Origin: Candidatus Omnitrophica bacterium UBA6233
GTDB lineage: Bacteria; Omnitrophota; Gorgyraeia; Gygaellales; Profunditerraquicolaceae
Length of the DNA: 64,000 nt
Direction: 5' to 3'
NCBI GenBank assembly: GCA_002440965.1
Contig: DJWJ01000011.1
Location: forward strand, 35,756 to 99,755
Shown: one piece after another, positions 41,134-50,289 of the stretch
Position numbering within the stretch: position 1 is the first letter of the stretch
Layout of the letters: each line of letters begins with the position of its first letter
Notes under the pieces: model-generated
Told to the model about the DNA's origin: nothing
Database searches by the model: none
The model's input: the letters and a program-made list of their open reading frames with translations, nothing else
Position numbers and translations under genes: made by a program

Positions 41134-42249
41134 TTATTTTTTAAGCAATAGGCGGGCTATATCCATGCTGGAATTCGGCCTGCCGATCTGCTTCGCAGCT
41201 TCTTGAAGCTGTTTAAGCGTATAAGGATTATTCAAAAGCCCGTCAATAACAGAATTGATCTTTTGCGGCTCATCAACTTTAATCGCCGCGCCTTTTTTGG
41301 TAAGATAAGCTGTATTATTCGCCTCCTGTCCCGGCAAAGGTTCAACGATAATCATGGGTTTGCCTTTGGCAAGAACCTCGGAAGTAGTTACTCCCCCGGG
41401 TTTGCTTATCACGATATCCGCAATATGCATTAATTCATTGATGTTTTGAGCGTAACCAAAAATAATTATTTTCTTCTTATATTTCTTTATCTTGCGCTTT
41501 AAGGAGTTATAAAGTTTTTTATTAGTCCCGGTAACTACGATTTCCTGAATATCTTTATCTACTTTTTCCAAAGACTTAACAATGGTTTTTATGGGGCCTA
41601 ATCCCTGGCCTCCGCCCATAACCAATAACGTGGGAAGCTCAGGAGAAAGCTTATGCTTGTGGAAAATGGCATCCCTGTCTAAGGGTTCGTTAAATCTCGG
41701 GTCAAACGGAATACCCAGCGATTTTACCTTTTCAGCGGCAATACCTTTATCAATCAAACGCCGGCTTACATCTTCAGATGGAGTGATATAGCAATCCACA
41801 GAATCATAAACCCAATAAGAATGCGGCACATAATCGGTCAACACCGCAATTAAAGGAAGATTCAAGCCGTATTTCTTCTTATAATAAGCGACCATTCCGC
41901 AGGGAAAAGCCTGAGTGCAAACAACTACATCCGGCTTGAGCTTGTCAAAAAGCCTTTTCAATTTAGGGGTATTCTTTTTGTGGACATTGTGTTTTGCCCC
42001 TTCAAGGCACTTTACAATCTCAGGATTATCATAAAGGTAATCCCAGATGCCCGGAGCAACCCTGATTATCCCCATATAAATACTATTGACGATTTTCTCG
42101 GCTATCGGGTTCGTATAATTAAAAGCATTGATGTTCGATATCTCTGCCTGCGGCTCAAGGACTCTAAGCGCCTTTTCAATAGCAATGGTAGCGCTGTGAT
42201 GGCCGGAAACCTCCGAGATATACATTAATACTATACGCTTAGGATACAT
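41134..42249 (-). CDS. MGDG synthase/UgtP-like GT28 glycosyltransferase
   Basis: About 371 residues from ATG 42249 (MYPKRIVLMYISEVSGHH); an ATG at 42276 would overlap the HD-GYP gene by 22 bp. The N-terminal MGDG-synthase domain (SGHHSATIAIEKAL) is followed by a GT28 C-domain with LVMGGGQGLGPIKT and ISKPGGVTTSEVLAKGKP (donor-sugar site), plus EPLPGQEANN. It probably glycosylates diacylglycerol or a related lipid. Confidence 0.88.
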   Translation of the reverse strand: MYPKRIVLMYISEVSGHHSATIAIEKALRVLEPQAEISNINAFNYTNPIAEKIVNSIYMGIIRVAPGIWDYLYDNPEIVKCLEGAKHNVHKKNTPKLKRLFDKLKPDVVVCTQAFPCGMVAYYKKKYGLNLPLIAVLTDYVPHSYWVYDSVDCYITPSEDVSRRLIDKGIAAEKVKSLGIPFDPRFNEPLDRDAIFHKHKLSPELPTLLVMGGGQGLGPIKTIVKSLEKVDKDIQEIVVTGTNKKLYNSLKRKIKKYKKKIIIFGYAQNINELMHIADIVISKPGGVTTSEVLAKGKPMIIVEPLPGQEANNTAYLTKKGAAIKVDEPQKINSVIDGLLNNPYTLKQLQEAAKQIGRPNSSMDIARLLLKK

Positions 42250-42254
42250 ATATT

Positions 42255-43421
42255 TTAGATTTTCCCTTCCTGGCATAATTCCAGAAAAACCTCGGTTACG
42301 CGGGAGCTAAACTGCAGATTGCTCAATTTCCCGATTTCTTTTACAGCGTCATCTTTATATAAAGCGGTGCGATACGGCCTATCCGAAGTCATAGCGTCAT
42401 AAGAATCCGCTACGGATATGATAGAAGCAATCAAAGGAATCTGCTCGCCCTTAAGCCCTTCGGGATAGCCCCGTCCGTCAGGCCTCTCATGATGGTATTT
42501 TATACCAACCAGAGAATGCTCAAGCTCCTTAATTGGCCTGAGAATATTCACTCCGATCTCGGGATGTTTCTTGATTTTATTCCTTTCGCCAATAGTTAAG
42601 CTTCCTCTCTTATTAAGTATTTGTTCGGGAACGCCGATCTTGCCGACGTCATGCAAAAGGCTGGCTATATGCAAGTTCTCGAGAAATTTATTGTCTACAA
42701 TCTTTTTGTTTTTCTGCGCCAGGCGTTTGGCTATCTCGATGCTTAAATTAGTAACCCGCGTTGTGTGCCCATGGGTATAGTTATCCTTCGCTTCTATAGC
42801 AGCGACAAGGGCTATGGTTGTCCGCATAAAAAGCTGGTGTTTTTTATCCAATTCGGATTTTAATTCTTTAAATAAATAGGCATTCCTTATAGCCATCGAC
42901 ATATTTGAAGCCAAGGCGACGAAAAAATCCTGTTCCTGGATGGAAATTTTGCTTCCATTCTTTTTCTTGCCCAGCAATAATATGCCTAATAGCTCATCCC
43001 GGTAATAACTGGGCACGCAAGTAACGGTCTCCAGCAAGCCCATTTGATACAAAACATCTCCCATAAGAGACTTCAACCGCTCTTTGGTATCCGGGTTCTT
43101 AAGAGCGTTCTGAATATTCTCTACAGTCAGGGCTTCGTTGTTGAATAAAAGCCTGTTATCCCTCTCTCTAAAAAAACGGATAAGCGAATCATCTTTATCG
43201 AAACAAGCCAAACCTATCGGCACTTTCTTGGCTAAAGAACCCCCTGAAACAGTGAGCACATACGCCTGCCTTTCGGGCTTAAAAAGCAAAATACTCGCGT
43301 GCTCCACTTTTACCTTATCGACTACCATCCGCACGATTATTTTGATAAGTAAATCGGGATCGTGCACGAAAATCATATTCCGCGCGGCAGTTTCCAGTTC
43401 TTTTTTAAAATCTATCGCCAT
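42255..43421 (-). CDS. GAF-like and HD-GYP domain phosphodiesterase
   Basis: A 388-residue protein. A GAF-like sensor (about 15-175) precedes an HD-GYP domain (about 210-380): HGHTTRVTNLSIEIAKR, LLHDVGKIG (HD), HHERPDGRGYPEGLKGE (GYP). HD-GYP enzymes hydrolyse c-di-GMP. The motif set is complete, so it is likely active. It lies 6 bp from the lipoyl-domain gene. Confidence 0.9.
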   Translation of the reverse strand: MAIDFKKELETAARNMIFVHDPDLLIKIIVRMVVDKVKVEHASILLFKPERQAYVLTVSGGSLAKKVPIGLACFDKDDSLIRFFRERDNRLLFNNEALTVENIQNALKNPDTKERLKSLMGDVLYQMGLLETVTCVPSYYRDELLGILLLGKKKNGSKISIQEQDFFVALASNMSMAIRNAYLFKELKSELDKKHQLFMRTTIALVAAIEAKDNYTHGHTTRVTNLSIEIAKRLAQKNKKIVDNKFLENLHIASLLHDVGKIGVPEQILNKRGSLTIGERNKIKKHPEIGVNILRPIKELEHSLVGIKYHHERPDGRGYPEGLKGEQIPLIASIISVADSYDAMTSDRPYRTALYKDDAVKEIGKLSNLQFSSRVTEVFLELCQEGKI

Positions 43422-43427
43422 TGGGTT

Positions 43428-43661
43428 TTATCTCTCTTCAATTATGCCTAAAACTTCGCCCACCTTAACCGGCATACCTTCTGGAACCATAATTTCAGAA
43501 AGCATCCCGGAGCAGGGACTCGGTAAATTAAACGTGGACTTATCCGTAGCCAGCTCTACCAAGTCGTCTTTTTCCCCTACCTTCTCTCCGACTTTAAAAT
43601 ACCAATAAGAAACTGTCGCCTTATCAATCCCTTCCCCTAATTCAGGTAAAACTATCTTCAT
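43428..43661 (-). CDS. Free-standing lipoyl (biotinyl/lipoyl attachment) domain protein
   Basis: A 77-residue single domain: KIVLPELGEGIDKATVSYWY and the lipoyl-lysine hairpin LATDKST. This is the N-terminal domain of a 2-oxoacid dehydrogenase E2, here alone with no catalytic domain. A dihydrolipoamide dehydrogenase is 214 bp upstream (43876-45171). No E1 or E2 catalytic gene is in the window. Confidence 0.9.
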   Translation of the reverse strand: MKIVLPELGEGIDKATVSYWYFKVGEKVGEKDDLVELATDKSTFNLPSPCSGMLSEIMVPEGMPVKVGEVLGIIEER

Positions 43662-43875
43662 TACTTCTCCCGCTTTTTGTCTATAAAATAAAGGCCTTTG
43701 CTTTTGAATTTATTTTTTTCCATTCCCGGCTAATCCCTCTTTATAATCAGCCCAAGGCTTAGCTTGAGATAACGCATTGCGCATATTAATAGATTATTAT
43801 ATCCATGCCTCAAGATCTAATCAAGGGAAAATTGGACAAATCTTTAAATCGCGGCTGTTTTCTATTTTTTGAGTT
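43662..43875. other. 214-bp gap between lpd and the lipoyl-domain gene
   Basis: No gene recognised. A 24-codon stretch on the minus strand (starting at about 43785) reads MRNALSQAKPWADYKEGLAG then NGKK and stops; it could be the tail of a deleted gene, since an E2 or other component would be expected here. Confidence 0.3.
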
Positions 43876-45171
43876 CTAATTTCTTAAAGCTTCAGAGATT
43901 GATTCTGAAAGAGTAGGGTGGGCAAACAAAGTATTACGCAGATTCCCGACAGTAATAGAATTCGCTATGGCTAAAGAGAAAATTCCAATTAACTCGGCTG
44001 CTTTAGGCCCGATAATAGAAGCGCCCAGAACTACTCCGGATTTTTTATCTGCCACTATTTTTATAAAACCATCTGTTTCGTCTAAAATCCGGGCCATACC
44101 TAAACCAAGAAAATCAAATCTGTAAATATCTACCGTAAATCCTTTATTTACCGCTTCTTCCTCATTCAAACCTGCAGAACCAATTTCAGGGTCAGTAAAA
44201 ATACTGCTTGGGACACAAACCGGATAAGCGCTTATTCGATTATCTGGTTGGGCTAAATTTTGCACTGCCGCCCTTCCCTGATACCCGGCAAGATGCGCCA
44301 GCATAATTCTAGAAACGCAATCCCCTGCGGCATAAACATCACTCGCGTTTACGCGAAGATATTCATCGACGACGATTCTACCGTTTTCCGATTCTATCCC
44401 CAAATTATCGAGCCCTAAGGCATCTATTTGGGGCATCCTGCCTATACAAACCAATATAGTATCGAACTCATCGGGCTTTAAACTTAAAACATCGGTATTG
44501 GTATTTACCCTAATCCCCTTCTTCTTAAAACAATTTTCTATTTTTCTGGCTATTTCCTTATCCTCTCCCGGTAAAAGCTGCGGCATTTTCTCAACTATGG
44601 TAACTTTGGAACCCAAAACAGAAAATAAACCGGCAAACTCGCACCCGATGACCCCGCCCCCGATAATTAAAAGCGAACCCGGGATATTCTTCAAAAAAAG
44701 GGCTTCATTGCTAGATAGTATCTTCTTACCGTCGAATTTTAATTGCGCGAGTTCACAAGGTTTGGAACCCGAAGCAATAAGAATATTCCTGGCTCGAATT
44801 ATCTTATCCCCGGAAATTCTTATCTCCTGATTGGATACCAATTGCGCTTCTCCGGACAAAAAATCAATTCCCTTTAGCCTAAAACGCATTCCCAGCCTAA
44901 GTTGCTGGATTATTCGGTCCTTTCTTTCCTGTATCTTTATTAAATCTAATACCGGATCCAAAAGGCCTAGGCCAAAAACAGATGATTTTTTCGTCAGGTT
45001 AAAAACTCTGGCGGATTGAATAAGGGTTTTGGTGGGAATACAGCCTAAGTTCAGACATGTCCCGCCGATCTCGGATTTATCGACGATGACCGTCTTAAGG
45101 CCCAACTGTTTTGCTTGAAGGCCGGCATTAAAACCAGCCCAGCCCGCGCCGATTACCGCTAAATCATACAT
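43876..45171 (-). CDS. lpdA: Dihydrolipoamide dehydrogenase-like flavoprotein
   Basis: A 431-residue pyridine-nucleotide disulfide oxidoreductase. FAD site VIGAGWAGFNAGLQA at the start, redox disulfide GGTCLNLGCIPTK (about 37-49), NAD site IIGGGVIGCEFAGLF, and the C-terminal HPTLSESISEAL with the active-site His. It is shorter than the usual 460-470. It re-oxidises lipoyl groups, probably of the small lipoyl protein downstream. Confidence 0.92.
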   Translation of the reverse strand: MYDLAVIGAGWAGFNAGLQAKQLGLKTVIVDKSEIGGTCLNLGCIPTKTLIQSARVFNLTKKSSVFGLGLLDPVLDLIKIQERKDRIIQQLRLGMRFRLKGIDFLSGEAQLVSNQEIRISGDKIIRARNILIASGSKPCELAQLKFDGKKILSSNEALFLKNIPGSLLIIGGGVIGCEFAGLFSVLGSKVTIVEKMPQLLPGEDKEIARKIENCFKKKGIRVNTNTDVLSLKPDEFDTILVCIGRMPQIDALGLDNLGIESENGRIVVDEYLRVNASDVYAAGDCVSRIMLAHLAGYQGRAAVQNLAQPDNRISAYPVCVPSSIFTDPEIGSAGLNEEEAVNKGFTVDIYRFDFLGLGMARILDETDGFIKIVADKKSGVVLGASIIGPKAAELIGIFSLAIANSITVGNLRNTLFAHPTLSESISEALRN

Positions 45172-45179
45172 AGGCCGCT

Positions 45180-46100
45180 CTAAAAAGAAAACTGCCGCAA
45201 CAAATTTTGAATAGAATTAGCTGAATTCATCAACTCTTTTTTTTCGCCATCGCTTAGTTCCAATTCAATTATATCTTCAACACCGTTTTTTCCCAAGCGG
45301 GCCAAAACGCCAATACAAATATCTTTGATTCCGTATTCACCGGTTAAATAAACACAGGCTCCTAAAACCTTTTTTTCATCTTTAGCTATTGCCTCGACTA
45401 CCTCAGCTACCGCAGCCGACGGAGCGAAAAACGCGCTTCCACTCCCTAAGCAAGAAACAATTTCGGCTCCCCTTTCAACTGTCCTTTTTAAGAGGCTGTC
45501 AATTTTCTCTTTATCCAGGATTTTTTCAAGGCTCTCTCCCTTTACCCTGGTATGCCCGGCTAAAGGAATCATCCCCTGTCCATGGGCGCCGATAACAACC
45601 GGAGTTATATCCACAGGATTTAAATTCAATTCCTGCGCAATAAGATTAGCGAATCTCGAGGCATCCAAACTAACCCCCATGCCTATAATCTTATTTTTGG
45701 GAAATCCGGTGGCTTTCAAAGCAAGATAAGTCATAAGGTCAAGCGGATTCGTAACCACCACCACAATAGCCTCAGGCGCCAAGTTCCGGATATTCAAACA
45801 CACATCTTTAAGGATTGAAGAGTTCTTGGCCAATAGTTCTTCGCGGGTCATTCCGGGTTTACGGGCTAGCCCCGCGGTAACCACGACAACATCCGAATCT
45901 TTTATGCTATTTATATCGTCTGAACCTTTAATATTATAACTGGCCTTAAGAATCTGCCGGGCATCTTCCAAATCCAAACTTTTTCCCCGGGCTAGCCCTT
46001 TAGCGATATCTACCAAAACTATATCTCCGAGCTTAAGCTCGGCCATACGCATAGCGCTTAAGGCCCCGACATTCCCAGCTCCAATAACGCTTATTTTCAT
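45180..46100 (-). CDS. mdh: Malate dehydrogenase
   Basis: A 306-residue LDH/MDH family enzyme. NAD site [16 protein letters not shown], the substrate loop [15 protein letters not shown] (two Arg and a Met/Pro pattern of malate enzymes), [14 protein letters not shown] and the catalytic His in [12 protein letters not shown]. It overlaps the isocitrate dehydrogenase gene by 4 bp. Confidence 0.93.
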   Translation of the reverse strand: MKISVIGAGNVGALSAMRMAELKLGDIVLVDIAKGLARGKSLDLEDARQILKASYNIKGSDDINSIKDSDVVVVTAGLARKPGMTREELLAKNSSILKDVCLNIRNLAPEAIVVVVTNPLDLMTYLALKATGFPKNKIIGMGVSLDASRFANLIAQELNLNPVDITPVVIGAHGQGMIPLAGHTRVKGESLEKILDKEKIDSLLKRTVERGAEIVSCLGSGSAFFAPSAAVAEVVEAIAKDEKKVLGACVYLTGEYGIKDICIGVLARLGKNGVEDIIELELSDGEKKELMNSANSIQNLLRQFSF

Positions 46101-47179
46101 TTTATTTTCTTGATAATCGCGTCGGCCATTTCCCGAGTGCCGACTATACCGGAATCTTCAGGATTAGATTTAAAATCGTAGGTAACAGATACGCCTTCAA
46201 GAATAACCTCTTTAACCGCATTTTCTAAAGCCTGGGCTGCCTTATTCTCGTTCAGATATTCGAGCATCAATACACCCGACAAAATCATCGCGGTAGGATT
46301 CACTTTGTTTAACCCTTTGTATTTGGGAGCCGACCCATGAACAGCCTCAAATACAGCCATATCCTTTCCGACATTTGCTCCGGGAGCAATCCCCAATCCG
46401 CCGATAAGGCCTGCGCATAAATCCGAAAGTATATCTCCGTAAAGATTAGGTAAAACCAAAACATCATAAAGATGCGGCTTCTGGACCAGCTGCATGCTCA
46501 TATTATCGACTATCGCTTCAGTAAATTCTATTTTTCCCGCGTAATTCCTAGCCACTTCTCTGCCCGTTTTTAAAAATAGCCCGTCGGTAAATTTCATAAT
46601 GTTCGCTTTATGCACGATAGTAACTTTTTTGCGATTATGTTTTAAAGCATACTCAAAGGCAAACTTCACTATTCTTTCGGACGCGCTTATCGAAATTGGC
46701 TTGATCGAAATCCCTGAATCCGGACGGATGTTTTTTTTACTGGCTTCTTCAATCTCTTTGATCAACTTCCTGGTTTCCGGCTTGCCTTCCTCAAATTCAA
46801 TACCCGCGTAAAGATCCTCGCTATTTTCACGGATAATAACCAAATCAATATCCTTAAACAGGCTTCTTACTCCGGGATAAGTTTTAGCCGGACGGACACA
46901 GGCGTATAAATCTAAAGCATGCCTTATCGCCACGTTTACCGAACGGAAACCTTCGCCTATCGGAGTAACTATCGGCCCCTTCAACGCTACTTTGTTTCTT
47001 TTCACTGAATCGATAGTAGATTTGGGAAGCAATTCTCCGGTTTTCTCCAAAGCTTCACTTCCTGCCAAAGCTATTTGCCAATCGATCTTTACCCCGGTCG
47101 CGTCAATACACCTCCTGGCAGCTTCGCTTACTTCAGGCCCTATGCCATCTCCGGGTATCAAGGTAACTTTGTAGCTCAT
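46097..47179 (-). CDS. icd: NAD(P)-dependent isocitrate dehydrogenase
   Basis: A 360-residue beta-decarboxylating dehydrogenase. [20 protein letters not shown] (substrate-Ser region), [34 protein letters not shown] and [14 protein letters not shown]. The SEDLYAGIE pattern favours isocitrate rather than isopropylmalate as substrate; homoisocitrate is less likely. It follows the aconitase small subunit without a gap. Confidence 0.88.
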   Translation of the reverse strand: MSYKVTLIPGDGIGPEVSEAARRCIDATGVKIDWQIALAGSEALEKTGELLPKSTIDSVKRNKVALKGPIVTPIGEGFRSVNVAIRHALDLYACVRPAKTYPGVRSLFKDIDLVIIRENSEDLYAGIEFEEGKPETRKLIKEIEEASKKNIRPDSGISIKPISISASERIVKFAFEYALKHNRKKVTIVHKANIMKFTDGLFLKTGREVARNYAGKIEFTEAIVDNMSMQLVQKPHLYDVLVLPNLYGDILSDLCAGLIGGLGIAPGANVGKDMAVFEAVHGSAPKYKGLNKVNPTAMILSGVLMLEYLNENKAAQALENAVKEVILEGVSVTYDFKSNPEDSGIVGTREMADAIIKKIK

Positions 47180-47680
47180 TTATACTTTAAGTTCTCCGTA
47201 TTTTTTATAATAGTTAATGATACCGCCTTCTTTGAGAAGCTCCTGCATAAATTCCGGAAAAGGCTTAACCGGAAGTTCAATATTCTTAGTTATATTCCTG
47301 ATGACTCCTTTATCCATATCTATATCTAGACTATCGTTTTCAGCTATCTTCTGCGTATCCGTCTCTATTAAAGCCAATCCTATATTAAAAGCGTTGCGGT
47401 AGAATATGCGGGCAAAGCTCTTGGCCAAAACAGCCACGATACCGGCCTCCTTAATTACCAAAGGAGCCTGTTCCCGCGAAGACCCCATCCCAAAGTTACT
47501 GCCGGCAATAATCATAGATTTACCCGGGGTTATCTTGGCGGGAAAATCCGGATCGATATCCTCCATAATATGTTTGGCCAACTCTTTCATATCGGTAATG
47601 GCAAATTTATACCTTCCCGATATGATAAAATCAGTATTAATGTTATCCCCTAATTTAATCGCTTTACCTTCAAATTTCAT
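47180..47680 (-). CDS. Aconitase/isopropylmalate dehydratase-type small subunit
   Basis: A 166-residue swivel-domain protein with IIAGSNFGMGSSREQAPLVI (the substrate-binding GxSSREQ) and ARIFYRNAFNIGL. The two-subunit LeuC/LeuD-like form is shared by isopropylmalate isomerase, homoaconitase and some aconitases; the presence of icd and mdh next to it favours aconitase. The ATG overlaps the pilT stop (ATGA). Confidence 0.87.
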   Translation of the reverse strand: MKFEGKAIKLGDNINTDFIISGRYKFAITDMKELAKHIMEDIDPDFPAKITPGKSMIIAGSNFGMGSSREQAPLVIKEAGIVAVLAKSFARIFYRNAFNIGLALIETDTQKIAENDSLDIDMDKGVIRNITKNIELPVKPFPEFMQELLKEGGIINYYKKYGELKV

Positions 47681-48723
47681 AGCTGCCTGAATTCGTCCGA
47701 ATTTTTAACCTTCGAAAGGGCGGTATCCAGAGTAATGAGGCCCTTTTGAAGTAATTCTTTTAAACACTTATCCATAGTCTTCATTCCATATTGAGAACCG
47801 GTTTGCATAAGCGTGGGTATCTGCTCAATTTCCTGCTCGCGGATAAGATTCCTTATCCCGGAGGTCCCGACCATAATTTCTGTTGCCAATACTCTTCCCT
47901 TTCCTGAAGCGTGAGGAAGCAGTAATTGCGAAACTACGCCCTGCAAGCAATCGGCCAATTGCAGTTTAACCTGCTGTTGCTGGTGAGAAGGAAAAACATC
48001 AATGATTCTTTCGATAGTCTGCGGCGCATCCGGAGTATGCAAAGTCGCTAAAACCAGATGTCCTGTCTCTGCCGCAGTCAAGGCCGTTGAAATGGTTTCC
48101 AGATCGCGCATTTCCCCCACGACTATTACATTGGGATCCTGGCGCAACGCGTGTTTGAGCGCTTCAGCGAAAGAACGCGTATCTTGATAAACTTCCCTCT
48201 GCTTTATGACGCTCTTTTCGTTTTTAAAAACAAACTCGATTGGGTCTTCTATGCAAACAATAAGGCATTCTCTTTCTTTATTAATCAGGTCAATCATTGT
48301 AGCCAAAGTCGTGGTTTTACCCATACCAGTAGGGCCGGTAACCAAAACCAAACCATTTGACCTACGGGCCAAATCAGGAATTATACCGGGAAGCCCGAGT
48401 TTTTCAATTGTGGGGATTTCCAAGGGAACGCACCTGAACGCCGCTTCCGGCGAACCTTTTTGCAGATGCGCATTGACGCGAAACCGATCCAAACCCGGCA
48501 GGGCTAGCGAAAAATCAAGCTCAAGATCCCTCTCAAATGACTCTTTTTGAGAATTGCTTAAAATTCCATAAATCATTCTCTTTAAGTCTTCTCTATTTAA
48601 TACAGGCAGTTTTGTGCGCTGAAGAAAACCGTCAACGCGCAGAATCGGAGGTTCGTTTTCGGTAATATGCAAATCAGAAGCTTTCTTCTCGATGCACATC
48701 ATAAGCAATTCCTTTATTTCCAT
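47677..48723 (-). CDS. pilT: PilT-type retraction ATPase
   Basis: A 348-residue secretion/twitching ATPase. Walker A is LVTGPTGMGKTTTLATMIDL, the Asp box is CLIVCIEDPIEFVFKNE, Walker B GEMRDLETISTALTAAETGH and the His box ATLHTPDAP. It starts with the PilT N-terminal MEIKELLMMCIEKKASDLHI. PilT powers pilus retraction; here it sits between two aconitase-subunit genes and overlaps the small-subunit gene by 4 bp. Confidence 0.94.
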   Translation of the reverse strand: MEIKELLMMCIEKKASDLHITENEPPILRVDGFLQRTKLPVLNREDLKRMIYGILSNSQKESFERDLELDFSLALPGLDRFRVNAHLQKGSPEAAFRCVPLEIPTIEKLGLPGIIPDLARRSNGLVLVTGPTGMGKTTTLATMIDLINKERECLIVCIEDPIEFVFKNEKSVIKQREVYQDTRSFAEALKHALRQDPNVIVVGEMRDLETISTALTAAETGHLVLATLHTPDAPQTIERIIDVFPSHQQQQVKLQLADCLQGVVSQLLLPHASGKGRVLATEIMVGTSGIRNLIREQEIEQIPTLMQTGSQYGMKTMDKCLKELLQKGLITLDTALSKVKNSDEFRQL

Positions 48724-48798
48724 CTATAACCTCCTTTATATAGCAAACTAACTGACACTAAATGAACTTAAAAGTAAAAAAACAAAAGGCAGAACTGT

Positions 48799-48932
48799 TA
48801 ATGTCAAAAGTCAAAGTTCAAAGCTCAAAATAAATTTAAATTACAAATATCAAATGACAAGAAATTAGTTTTGGATTTTGAAATTTTAGTTTTAGATTTA
48901 TTTTGTGCTTTGGATTTTGTCATTTGTCATTA
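48799..48932. repeat. AT-rich palindromic repeat, copy 2
   Basis: Starts TAATGTCAAAAGTCAAAGTT and ends TGTCATTTGTCATTAA; imperfect inverted repeat of about 60-bp arms with TTAGTTTTGGATTTTG near its centre. Lies between the aconitase large subunit and pilT. Confidence 0.8.
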
Positions 48933-48958
48933 AATCTTTGAATTATTAGCCTCTCTGG

Positions 48959-50215
48959 CTAACAAAGAAAATCTCCCGGATCAGCGATATGGCCTTTAAT
49001 TGCCGAAGCGGCTACCGTAGCCGGAGAAGCCAAATATATAAAAGCGCCCGGATTTCCCATTCTACCCTTAAAATTCCGGTTTGCGGTAGATATAACTATT
49101 TCTCCGTCGGCAGGTATACCGTTATGCGTGCCTACGCAAGGACCGCAACCGGGAACCAAAACAATTCCTCCGGCTTTGACAAAGACATCCAGCAGTTTTA
49201 ATTTCATTGCCTCTAATAAGACTCTGCGCGAACTGGGAGCTACGATAAATTTGACACCCGGGGCAACTTTTCTACCTTTGAGTATCTTAGCAGCTATTTT
49301 TAAATCTTGCAATCTGCCGTTTGTGCAAGTTCCCAGATATGCTTCATCGATCTTCACTTCGCTTAAATCCCGCGCAGGCCTGGCATTATCCACAACATGA
49401 GGCAAAGCTACCTGCGGCTCTAGACTTGATACATCAAATTCAAGAACTTGCTCATAGGAAGCATCCGTATCCGCGCAAATCTGTTTGATTTCCGGCTTAG
49501 GCACACCGTGAGACCTCAACCAATCAATAGTAACCCTATCCACCGGCATAAACCCGGCTTTAGCGCCCATTTCTACCGCCATATTACTCATCGTAAAACG
49601 GCCGTCCATATCCATTTTATCTATTACCGGCCCGCAAAATTCTACAGCCTTATATGTCGCTCCATCAGCCCCTATCTCTTTAATGACGCGCAAAATTACA
49701 TCTTTTGCGAATACGGCCTTGGGAAGTTTCCCCTTAATTACTACCTTAATTGTTTCCGGAACCTTAAACCAGTTCTTTCCGGTAGCCAAGGCGATAGCCA
49801 AATCCGTGGAACCTACCCCCGTGGAAAAAGCGGCTAACGCGCCATAAGTGCAGGTATGGGAATCCGCCCCCAAAACCAAATCTCCCGGTAAAATTTTGCC
49901 GGATTCAGGAATTACCTGGTGACAAACTCCGCAACCTATATCAAAAATATTTTGCCGGAAATCTTTGGCAAAATCGCGCATCTTTTTATGCACCCGGGAC
50001 ACTCCTTCACTCGGGGATGGCGCGCTATGATCAATAACCATGCAAAAGCCTGTTTTAAGCTCTTTTACGCCCAGTTCCTTTATCCTGTCAATAATGATAG
50101 AGCTAGTGCCATCCTGTCCAAAAGTAAAATCGACTTTGCAAACCGCAAAATCTCCGGCTCTTAGATCCCTGCCGGAGTGCGCGCTCAATATTTTTTCCGC
50201 TATTGTCTTTCCCAT
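48959..50215 (-). CDS. Aconitase/homoaconitase/isopropylmalate dehydratase large subunit
   Basis: A 418-residue iron-sulfur hydro-lyase. GADSHTCTYGALAAFSTGVG holds the first cluster Cys, VPGCGPCVGTHNGIPADGE (the CxxC pair) the other two. Length fits the LeuC-like two-subunit class. With the small subunit and icd downstream, citrate to isocitrate conversion is the likeliest role. The start at 50215 is an ATG (MGKTIAEKIL) with the repeat-filled gap upstream. Confidence 0.87.
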   Translation of the reverse strand: MGKTIAEKILSAHSGRDLRAGDFAVCKVDFTFGQDGTSSIIIDRIKELGVKELKTGFCMVIDHSAPSPSEGVSRVHKKMRDFAKDFRQNIFDIGCGVCHQVIPESGKILPGDLVLGADSHTCTYGALAAFSTGVGSTDLAIALATGKNWFKVPETIKVVIKGKLPKAVFAKDVILRVIKEIGADGATYKAVEFCGPVIDKMDMDGRFTMSNMAVEMGAKAGFMPVDRVTIDWLRSHGVPKPEIKQICADTDASYEQVLEFDVSSLEPQVALPHVVDNARPARDLSEVKIDEAYLGTCTNGRLQDLKIAAKILKGRKVAPGVKFIVAPSSRRVLLEAMKLKLLDVFVKAGGIVLVPGCGPCVGTHNGIPADGEIVISTANRNFKGRMGNPGAFIYLASPATVAASAIKGHIADPGDFLC

Positions 50216-50231
50216 ATTTTGTCTTCTTCTG

Positions 50232-50286
50232 ATTTAAGCGTGCCTTTGGCGTTTACGCTTAAATCACCCCGAGCTCTGCGAGGGGT
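50232..50286. repeat. Double hairpin: TTAAGCG arms and CCCCGAG hairpin
   Basis: TTTAAGCGTGCC...TTTACGCTTAAA inverted repeat (50232-50262) followed by ACCCCGAGCTCTGCGAGGGGT (50266-50286). The second belongs to a family with 54274-54299 and 55187-55210. Confidence 0.6.
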
Positions 50287-50289
50287 AAC

